From contig JAIOJO010000031.1 of assembly GCA_019911985.1 (NCBI GenBank), forward strand, positions 1 through 11,579: a stretch of 11,579 bases of DNA, read 5' to 3'. Both the position numbers and the translations under genes were made by a program. This stretch comes from Sulfuricellaceae bacterium (GTDB taxonomy: Bacteria; Pseudomonadota; Gammaproteobacteria; Burkholderiales; UBA9220). Under the pieces are notes generated by a model. The model worked only from the letters and a program-made list of their open reading frames with translations, made no database searches and had not been told where the DNA came from. Position 1 is the stretch's first letter. Every line of letters begins with the position of its first letter. This document shows positions 6,844-11,579 of the stretch, piece after piece.

Positions 6844-7142
6844 ACGGCAAGCGCCTTGCAGCGAAAAGGGCGAAGCGAAAATTTCGGGCTTAAGGCTGAG
6901 GCGATTTGCCGGTGAAATCAGATTTGGTCAACGTCAACGGGTTTTTCTTGAACTCGGACATGCTGATTGAGTAGCCGGCGAAGATCGTGCCCCCTTAAAT
7001 TATGGGCTACAAAATGCATTCGAGTGTTTCATCGCTTGAGCAGAACTTCCCCCGTCATGGCCGATAGTGCCCATGCGCTCCTTCCTTGTATAGAGACCGA
7101 ATAAAGACTATATTTAGTCCTGCTCAAACCGGGAACGTACCC
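6844..7142. other. Intergenic stretch before the toxin-antitoxin pair
   Basis: This gap of 299 bases is less GC-rich than its flanks. It holds no clear large gene. Just after the thioredoxin gene is a weak GCAAG-CGC-CTTGC hairpin (about 6847-6859) without a T-run. A 23-codon minus-strand frame (6961-6890) begins with MSEFKKN and lacks an obvious ribosome site. The right end carries the promoter and palindrome of the antitoxin gene. It may be the left border of an inserted toxin-antitoxin cassette. Confidence 0.5.
7086..7119 (+). promoter_or_regulatory. Promoter and operator-like palindrome of the toxin-antitoxin operon
   Basis: TTGTAT (7086-7091) and TATATT (7109-7114) are spaced by 17 bases, as in a sigma-70 promoter with a weak -35 and a good -10. 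The -10 lies inside the inverted repeat GACTA-TATT-TAGTC (7106-7119). Phd/YefM-type antitoxins commonly repress their own operon by binding such palindromes over the promoter. The arrangement is seen; the binding is inferred. The distance to the antitoxin ATG at 7143 is 23 bases. Confidence 0.55.
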
Positions 7143-7418
7143 ATGAAATACTCAACCCAAATCAAACCCATCAGCTACCTCAAAGCCAATGCAGCCGAAG
7201 TGGTACGCCAACTCTCGGCGCAGCGCGAACCCCTGGTCATCACCCAGAACGGCGAAGCGAAGGCCGTCATCCAGGACATTGCGACCTACGAGGAAACCCA
7301 GGAAACCCTGGCGCTGCTCAAGATACTCGCCCTCGGCAACCGCCAGATCGAAGAAGGGAAGGTCACGCCGGCCGCCGATGCCATTCGGCGTCTACGCGGG
7401 AAAAAGGCGCACGACTGA
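7143..7418 (+). CDS. Type II antitoxin, Phd/YefM family
   Basis: The protein has 91 residues. The N-terminal part (MKYSTQIKPISYLKANAAEVVRQL, then REPLVITQNGEAKAVIQ) is the Phd/YefM fold, a beta-strand and helix dimer domain that binds operator DNA. The rest (about 50-91) is helical and ends in a basic tail, and would wrap the toxin. The ATG at 7143 is preceded by GGGAAC as a modest ribosome site. A TTG at 7086 in the same frame would place the promoter inside the gene and is rejected. The stop TGA shares its A with the toxin ATG. It neutralises the partner toxin and probably represses the operon through the palindrome upstream. Confidence 0.85.
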   Translation: MKYSTQIKPISYLKANAAEVVRQLSAQREPLVITQNGEAKAVIQDIATYEETQETLALLKILALGNRQIEEGKVTPAADAIRRLRGKKAHD

Positions 7419-7744
7419 TGCGCTTCGAGGTACTGCTGACCGAAGACGCCATCCGCGATCTCGAAGACCTCCACGACTACATCGCTCAACACGACGCCCT
7501 CGCCAAAGCCGGCCACGTGCTCGACGGCATCGAGAAAGCGGTCGAGAGCCTGGCGGCCTTCCCGGAAAGCGGTGCTTACCCGAAAGAGCTGCTGGCACTG
7601 GGTATCCGCGAGTACCGGGAAACGTTTTTCAAACCCTACCGGGTGATTTATCGGGTCATCGGCCAGCGAGTCTACGTCTACCTGATCGCCGATGGGCGGC
7701 GGGACATGCAGACCCTGCTGGCTCGACGTTTGCTCGGGGCATAG
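7418..7744 (+). CDS. Type II toxin, RelE/ParE superfamily
   Basis: The protein has 108 residues, typical for the family. It begins FEVLLTEDAIRDLEDLHDYI, the helical N-terminal hairpin of RelE/ParE toxins. It ends with the beta-sheet core FKPYRVIYRVIGQRVYVYLIADGRRD followed by the short helix LLARRLL. The sequence alone does not decide between RelE-like ribosome-dependent mRNA cleavage and ParE-like gyrase inhibition. The His common in the C-terminal strand of many relatives is replaced by Asp (IADGRRD), a variant that also occurs in the family. The ATG overlaps the antitoxin stop by one base (TGATG), so translation is coupled. No disruption is seen, so the pair may be active. Confidence 0.85.
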   Translation: MRFEVLLTEDAIRDLEDLHDYIAQHDALAKAGHVLDGIEKAVESLAAFPESGAYPKELLALGIREYRETFFKPYRVIYRVIGQRVYVYLIADGRRDMQTLLARRLLGA

Positions 7745-7762
7745 CCGGGGCACGCGGGAGGG

Positions 7763-7820
7763 CCATTAGGCCGCAAAGCGTCCGACAGCGCTCGCGTAGG
7801 CTCGCAGAGCCGCCTAATGG
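7763..7820. repeat. 58-bp palindromic element with inner hairpin
   Basis: CCATTAGGC (7763-7771) and GCCTAATGG (7812-7820) are perfect 9-base inverted repeats, with further matches at 7773-7774 and 7809-7810. Between them, GGCTC (7799-7803) and GAGCC (7807-7811) form a second stem with the loop GCA. It lies 18 bases after the toxin gene. It could be a dispersed palindromic (REP-like) element, or the structured end of the toxin-antitoxin transcript. No T-run follows. Confidence 0.55.
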
Positions 7821-7825
7821 ATTAT

Positions 7826-7860
7826 CTGGGTTCAATGAAGCCGGGAAGACTGTAACCCAG
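7826..7860. repeat. Short inverted repeat near the end of the ene-reductase gene
   Basis: CTGGGTT (7826-7832) and AACCCAG (7854-7860) are perfect inverted repeats around a 21-base centre. The site lies between the 58-bp palindrome and the stop of the ene-reductase gene (minus strand). It may form a weak hairpin behind that gene, but no T-run supports a terminator. Confidence 0.3.
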
Positions 7861-7877
7861 TCGTTTTAAGCCAAAAG

Positions 7878-8942
7878 TCAAACTTTCGCCCGCTGGTATT
7901 GCTGCGGCCACGAAACCTCATCCCCCAATTCCCGCGCCGCCTGCAAGGGCCAGTAGGGATTGCGCAGCAATTCCCGGCCGACGAATACCGCATCGGCTTG
8001 GCCGGTGACCAGGATGTGCTCGGCCTGGATGGCCTCGGTAATCAGGCCGACGGTGCCCACGGCGATTCCCGTCTCGGCCCGGATCGCCGCCGCGAACGGG
8101 GTCTGGAAGCCGGGGGCGGCGGGTATCTGAGCTTCCGCCAGCAGGCCGCCGCTGGAGACGTCGATCAAATCGACGCCGATCGCCTTCAATTCCCGCGCCA
8201 ACACGATGGACTGGGCCAAATCCCAGCCTCCCTCCGCCCAGTCGGTGGCGGAAATCCGCACCAGCAGCGGCAGTGTTTCCGGCCAAGCGCGGCGCACGGC
8301 CTGCGCTACCCGCAAGGGCAGGCGCAGGCGGTTTTCCAGGCTGCCGCCGTAGCCGTCGGTGCGGCGGTTGGTGAGGGGCGAGAGGAACTCGTGCAGCAGG
8401 TAGCCGTGCGCCATGTGTATTTCCACCGCCTCGAAACCGGCGGCCAGACTGCGTCCGGCGGCGGCGACGAAGCGGGCGACGACGGCGTCGATGTCTTCCT
8501 CGCCCATTTCCTGGGGCGCGTAGCACTGGCCGAAAAAGGGCAGGGGGCTGGGCGCGATGGGCCTCCAGCCGCCGGCGTTCGGCATCAGCGGCTGGCCGCC
8601 GTTCCACGGGGTGTCGCAGGACGCCTTGCGCCCGGCGTGGGCCAGTTGGATGGCGGCGGCGGCGCCCTGGTCGCGGACGAAACGGGTGATCGGCTTCAAG
8701 GCCTGGACGTGACCGTCGTCCCACAGGCCGAGGTCTTGGGGGGTGATGCGGCCTTCCGGCGAAATCGCTGTCGCTTCCACCATCACCAGTCCGGCGCCGC
8801 CCACCGCGCGGGCGCCGTAATGGGTCAGGTGCCAGGGGCTAGGGTAGCCTTCCGTGGCCGAGTATTGGCACATCGGGGACATAAAGAGGCGGTTGCGTAT
8901 TTCCAGTTCGCGCAGCTTGATCGGGGTAAAAAGTAGACTCAT
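7878..8942 (-). CDS. NADH:flavin oxidoreductase, Old Yellow Enzyme of the YqjM class
   Basis: The protein has 354 residues, close to the usual YqjM length. It is an FMN TIM-barrel ene-reductase that reduces activated C=C bonds with NAD(P)H. The YqjM-class marks are present. C25 and Y27 lie in SPMCQYS (the cysteine tunes the flavin). LAHAGRKAS spans 100-108. H176-M-A-H179-G-Y181 carries the substrate-binding His pair and the Tyr proton donor region. NRRTDGYGGSLENRLRL follows, and VGRELLRNPYWP near the end binds FMN phosphate. The ATG at 8942 has GAGAG upstream and lies 12 bases after the algR stop on the same strand, so it is probably the third gene of the algZ-algR unit. The physiological substrate is unknown; detoxification of electrophiles or oxidative-stress defence is typical of the family. 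No signal peptide is seen, so it is cytoplasmic. Confidence 0.9.
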   Translation of the reverse strand: MSLLFTPIKLRELEIRNRLFMSPMCQYSATEGYPSPWHLTHYGARAVGGAGLVMVEATAISPEGRITPQDLGLWDDGHVQALKPITRFVRDQGAAAAIQLAHAGRKASCDTPWNGGQPLMPNAGGWRPIAPSPLPFFGQCYAPQEMGEEDIDAVVARFVAAAGRSLAAGFEAVEIHMAHGYLLHEFLSPLTNRRTDGYGGSLENRLRLPLRVAQAVRRAWPETLPLLVRISATDWAEGGWDLAQSIVLARELKAIGVDLIDVSSGGLLAEAQIPAAPGFQTPFAAAIRAETGIAVGTVGLITEAIQAEHILVTGQADAVFVGRELLRNPYWPLQAARELGDEVSWPQQYQRAKV

Positions 8943-8954
8943 GGCTTTTGTCTC

Positions 8955-9710
8955 TCAACGATGGGTGAATTCCTTGATGACGGCCTGCTGGCGGCGGCTC
9001 ACCGGCAGCCTTTCCGCGGTGGCTTTGAGCACCACGGCCCAGCCGCCGTGGTTGTCGTCGTCGGTTTTTTCGAAGCCGGCCACGGCGCCGCGCGCCACCA
9101 GGCAATTGCGGTGGATGCGCACGAAATGGCCGGCGAACTCCTCTTCCAGGCGGTTGAGCGATTCCTCCAGCAAAAATTCCTTTTCCGCCGTGCGCACGGT
9201 GACGTATTTCAGCTCCGCCCGCAGGTAGAGGATATCCTCCAGCGGGATGAGGTGGATGCGGCCGTGCTGGAACACGCTGACATGCCGTAGCGAGCGCGGC
9301 AGCACGTAGCGCAAGGCTTCCGCCTGGCCCTCGCTCATCGTCTGGGCCTTGCGCAGCGCCACCAGCAGGCGCTCCCGGCGCACCGGCTTGAGCAGGTAGT
9401 CGATGGCGTTGACCTCGAAGGCGTCCACGGCGTGCTGGTCGAAGGCGGTGACGAAGATCACCGCCGGCGGCGCCGGAAAGCGCTGGATGTGGCGCGCCGC
9501 CTCCAAACCGTCCATCCCCGGCATGCGGATGTCGAGCAGCACCACGTCGGCGGGGTGGCCGTTCAGCCAGGCGATGGTCTCCGCGCCGTTGGCGGCCTCG
9601 CCCGCCACTTCCAGCGGCAGTTCGGCGGCGCAATCCTGCAGCAGGTCGCGCAGGCGGCTGCGCGCCGGGGCCTCGTCGTCGACCACGAGTATGCGCAAGG
9701 CCTCGCTCAC
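8955..9710 (-). CDS. algR: LytTR response regulator AlgR
   Basis: The protein has 251 residues. Residues 1-125 are a receiver domain with the acidic pocket D11-D12, the phosphoacceptor D60 (VVLLDIRMPG), T88 and K108 (LLKPV). Residues about 141-248 are a LytTR DNA-binding domain with the typical ILYLRAELKYV and HFVRIHRNCLV blocks. In Pseudomonas AlgR controls alginate, twitching motility and virulence genes. Targets in this organism are not shown. The start is a GTG at 9710 that overlaps the algZ TGA by four bases (GTGA), behind the purine-rich stretch GGAGGCGGAGGG. It is the middle gene between algZ and the ene-reductase. The name rests on the domain order and on the argH-algZ-algR order. Other LytTR regulators share the domains, so the exact regulon is uncertain. 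Confidence 0.9.
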   Translation of the reverse strand: MSEALRILVVDDEAPARSRLRDLLQDCAAELPLEVAGEAANGAETIAWLNGHPADVVLLDIRMPGMDGLEAARHIQRFPAPPAVIFVTAFDQHAVDAFEVNAIDYLLKPVRRERLLVALRKAQTMSEGQAEALRYVLPRSLRHVSVFQHGRIHLIPLEDILYLRAELKYVTVRTAEKEFLLEESLNRLEEEFAGHFVRIHRNCLVARGAVAGFEKTDDDNHGGWAVVLKATAERLPVSRRQQAVIKEFTHR

Positions 9711-10729
9711 CCCTCCGCCTCCGCCGTGGTGTAGGGCAGCGTGATGTGGACTTGGTAGGTCTGGTTGTTGAGGCTGCTGTCCAGCGTGGCCTCGGCGTCG
9801 AAATGCAGTTGCAGGCGCTCGCGGATATTGGCCAAGGCCATTTTGTTGCCGGCGTGGTGGCTACCTTCGCTGCGGTAAGGATTGCGCAGCACCAGGTGCA
9901 CCTGGTCGCGGCGCAGGTAGATGTCGATGCCGATTTCCCCCGGTTCCGCGGCCGGCTCGATGCCGTGGTACACCGCGTTCTCCAGCAAGGGTTGCAGCAC
10001 CAGGGGCGGAATCAGGGCGTCTCCCGGCATGTTGTCGATGCGCCAAGCCACCTGCAGGCGCTCGCCCAGGCGCAATTGCTCCAATTCCAGGTATTGGCGG
10101 GAGAGCGCGACTTCCTGCTCCAGGGTGGTCAACTGGCGGTTGTCCGCCATCAGCACGCGGAACAGGTCGGCCATGTTCTCCAGCGCCTGTTCCGCCCGCG
10201 GCGGATCGCTGCGGATCAACGACAGCACGGCATTGATGCTGTTGAACAAGAAATGGGGGCGGATGCGCGCTTGCAAGGCTTGCAAGCGCGCCTCGGTGAC
10301 GGCGGGCGAGAGCGCCTTGCTGCGCAGATGAAAATAGCCGAGCAGGACGGCGCAAATGGCTGCGGCGAAAGCCAGGCCGCGCGCCCAGCCGTAGGCGAAG
10401 GCGCCGTCGAGCAGATTGGCGCTCCACGCCGATCCGGCGGCGGTCAGCGCCAGCACGACGGCGAAAACCGCCGCGATTCCCGCCCGGTAGCGCAAGCGCC
10501 GCAATGGCCGGCATCCCGCCCCGAGCGCCACCAGGCTGGCCAGCAATACCGGCTGCAATGCCAGGGAGATTTCCAGCAAAGCGGTCCAGGCGGCGTCCCA
10601 AGTCGGGCTTTTCACCGCGGCGGCGGCTACGCTCAGCGCATCGACGATCACCAGGATGCGCAGCATCACGCCCAGGTTGCAGAAGTCGGGGAGGGAGGCG
10701 GCAGGGGTATTTTGCTTTATACTTCGCAT
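9707..10729 (-). CDS. algZ: Sensor histidine kinase AlgZ (FimS), LytS type
   Basis: The protein has 340 residues from the ATG at 10729. After a short N-terminus with LPDFC, four membrane segments are visible (about 21-39, 47-71, 83-102, 118-134). A His_kinase domain follows, with H159 in RIRPHFLFNSINAVLSL. The ATP-binding part has the N-box LLENAVYHGIEP (N251) and ends with GNKMALANIRERL. The usual DxGxG box is not evident (NPYRSEGSHHAGN stands there), as reported for the FimS/AlgZ subfamily. It likely senses a membrane or envelope signal and controls AlgR phosphorylation. The frame opens at a TTG at 10792, but that would overlap the divergent argH start. The ATG at 10729 gives the expected N-terminus. 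GGAAG lies 11 bases upstream. It overlaps algR by four bases. Confidence 0.88.
   Translation of the reverse strand: MRSIKQNTPAASLPDFCNLGVMLRILVIVDALSVAAAAVKSPTWDAAWTALLEISLALQPVLLASLVALGAGCRPLRRLRYRAGIAAVFAVVLALTAAGSAWSANLLDGAFAYGWARGLAFAAAICAVLLGYFHLRSKALSPAVTEARLQALQARIRPHFLFNSINAVLSLIRSDPPRAEQALENMADLFRVLMADNRQLTTLEQEVALSRQYLELEQLRLGERLQVAWRIDNMPGDALIPPLVLQPLLENAVYHGIEPAAEPGEIGIDIYLRRDQVHLVLRNPYRSEGSHHAGNKMALANIRERLQLHFDAEATLDSSLNNQTYQVHITLPYTTAEAEG
9891..9906. repeat. Perfect 16-bp palindrome inside algZ
   Basis: ACCAGGTG is followed directly by CACCTGGT, with no spacer. It lies in the ATP-binding part of the algZ gene, and the reading frame is undisturbed. It may be chance, a protein-binding site, or a consequence of codon choice. 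Confidence 0.6.
10265..10291. repeat. Perfect 27-bp palindrome inside algZ
   Basis: GCGCGCTTGCAAG (10265-10277) and its exact reverse complement (10279-10291) flank a single central base. The region encodes residues 147-155, RLQALQAR, just before the H-box. Part of the symmetry comes from the repeated LQA codons (TTG CAA GCC / TTG CAA GCG). The 13-base perfect arms go beyond what that alone requires. The mRNA would form a very stable hairpin here. Confidence 0.75.
10718..10723 (+). promoter_or_regulatory. Possible -10 element for argH
   Basis: TATACT lies 63 bases before the argH ATG and matches the -10 consensus at five of six positions, but no good -35 is seen. It falls inside the first codons of algZ on the other strand. 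The 57-base gap between the two start codons (10730-10786) must serve both divergent genes, so their promoters probably overlap. Confidence 0.25.
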
Positions 10730-10786
10730 CTTATCGACGACTTCCGCGGGGAGTGGTCGTTCATTCTGGTACAAGGTCAGCAGATA

Positions 10787-11579
10787 ATGCAAGAACAGAA
10801 CAAAACCTGGTCAGGCCGCTTCAGCGAGCCGGTGACCGAACTGGTGAAGCGCTACACCGCCTCGGTGAGCTTCGACCGGCGCCTGGCGGAATTCGACATC
10901 CAGGGCTCGCTCGCCCATGCCGCGATGCTGCACGCCGCCGGCCTCCTTTCCGCCGGCGACCTGGCTTCGATCCGCAAGGGCATGGCGCAAATCCTCGACG
11001 AAATCCGCCGCGGCGATTTCCACTGGTCGGTCGACCTGGAAGACGTGCACATGAACATCGAGCACCGCCTCACCGCGCTCGCGGGCGATGCCGGTAAGCG
11101 CTTGCACACCGGGCGTTCGCGCAACGACCAGGTGGCCACCGACGTGCGCCTGTATCTGCGCGCCGCCATCGACGGCTTGCTTGCGCTGCTGCGCGAGTTG
11201 CGCCTGGCCCTGCTCGACTTGGCCGAAGCCCATGCCGATACCGTGATGCCCGGCTTCACTCATCTCCAGGTGGCCCAGCCGGTGAGCTTCGGCCATCACA
11301 TGATGGCTTATTTCGAAATGCTCGGGCGCGACGCCGAACGCCTCGCCGACGCGCGCCGCCGGGTCAACCGCCTGCCCCTGGGCGCCGCCGCGCTGGCCGG
11401 AACCAGCTACCCGATAGACCGCGAATTCGTCGCCCGCGAGTTGGGCTTCGACGATGTTTGCCGCAATTCCCTGGACGCCGTTTCCGACCGCGACTTCGCC
11501 ATCGAATTCACCGCCGCCGCCGCCTTGGTGATGACCCATTTGTCGCGCCTGTCGGAAGAGCTGATCCTGTGGATGAGCC
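10787..11579 (+). CDS. argH: Argininosuccinate lyase ArgH (5' part, cut by window end)
   Basis: The first 264 residues are present and the frame is open to the window edge. The full enzyme has about 460-470 residues. ArgH splits argininosuccinate into arginine and fumarate, the last step of arginine synthesis, as a cytoplasmic tetramer. Visible family parts are KTWSGRFSEP (6-15), ASVSFDRRLAEFDIQGS (25-41), DLEDVHMNIEHRL (83-95), the substrate loop HTGRSRNDQVATD (107-119), GFTHLQVAQP with the conserved T158-H159, and NRLPLGAAALAGTSYPIDR (194-212). The later GSSxMPQKxNP signature lies beyond the window. The ATG at 10787 has AAGG about 10 bases upstream. It is divergent from algZ, as in Pseudomonas. 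Confidence 0.93.
   Translation, partial: MQEQNKTWSGRFSEPVTELVKRYTASVSFDRRLAEFDIQGSLAHAAMLHAAGLLSAGDLASIRKGMAQILDEIRRGDFHWSVDLEDVHMNIEHRLTALAGDAGKRLHTGRSRNDQVATDVRLYLRAAIDGLLALLRELRLALLDLAEAHADTVMPGFTHLQVAQPVSFGHHMMAYFEMLGRDAERLADARRRVNRLPLGAAALAGTSYPIDREFVARELGFDDVCRNSLDAVSDRDFAIEFTAAAALVMTHLSRLSEELILWMS

Noticed and set aside
7086..7142. TTG start giving a 110-residue antitoxin
   Set aside because: This stretch carries the promoter and palindrome. The Phd/YefM fold begins at the ATG at 7143.
7763..7820. attC-like integron site
   Set aside because: The ends read CCATTAGGC and GCCTAATGG, the opposite orientation to the RYYYAAC / GTTRRRY core sites. There is no integrase or cassette array in view.
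7899..8936. Plus-strand open frame of 345 codons opposite the ene-reductase gene
   Set aside because: It is the antisense shadow of a clear Old Yellow Enzyme, rich in Gly, Gln and Arg without a recognisable domain.
9032..9051. Inverted repeat CCACGGC / GCCGTGG inside algR
   Set aside because: Seven-base GC-rich arms in GC-rich coding DNA are expected by chance.
10730..10792. TTG start giving a 361-residue AlgZ
   Set aside because: It would overlap the start of the divergent argH gene. The extra 21 residues precede the expected N-terminal LPDFC region.
10811..11539. Minus-strand open frame of 242 codons opposite argH
   Set aside because: It is antisense to a strongly conserved enzyme. GC-rich codon bias keeps such frames open.

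Overview
The window looks like a chromosomal segment of a GC-rich gammaproteobacterium. The main reason is the block argH / algZ-algR / hemC-hemD-hemX-hemY. It matches the layout known from Pseudomonas, where argH is divergent from algZ(fimS)-algR and hemCDXY follows. The genus cannot be fixed from this sequence.

Layout, left to right. Positions 1-157 hold no gene, but carry a long rod-like inverted repeat that overlaps a second, competing hairpin. A minus-strand gene for an exported, probably outer-membrane beta-barrel protein follows (158-946), with a good Fur-box match just upstream (969-987). A plus-strand ferredoxin-NAD(P)H-reductase-type flavoprotein (1284-2318) converges on hemY. Both stop codons of that pair lie inside one small dyad. 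The minus-strand run hemC-hemD-hemX-hemY (6286 down to 2327) has overlaps of a few bases or an 11-base gap, so it is very probably one operon. It makes uroporphyrinogen III (HemC, HemD) and carries the membrane proteins HemX and HemY. Divergent from hemC by 29 bases is a periplasmic thioredoxin-fold protein (6316-6843).

Positions 6844-7877 look like an accessory insertion. They hold a Phd/YefM-type antitoxin and a RelE/ParE-type toxin, with an operator-like palindrome over the promoter and palindromic repeats downstream.

Then come, on the minus strand, an Old Yellow Enzyme of the YqjM class (7878-8942), the LytTR response regulator AlgR (8955-9710) and its sensor kinase AlgZ (9707-10729). 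The enzyme starts 12 bases after algR, so it probably belongs to the algZR transcript. argH (10787 onward, plus strand) is cut by the right edge of the window.

Together this is conserved tetrapyrrole, arginine and regulatory housekeeping with three lineage-specific additions: the thioredoxin gene, the toxin-antitoxin pair and the ene-reductase gene. I see no phage, CRISPR, insertion sequence, tRNA or rRNA. The least explained items are the structured element at 9-120, the Fur-like site, the ene-reductase in the algZR unit and the perfect palindromes inside algZ.
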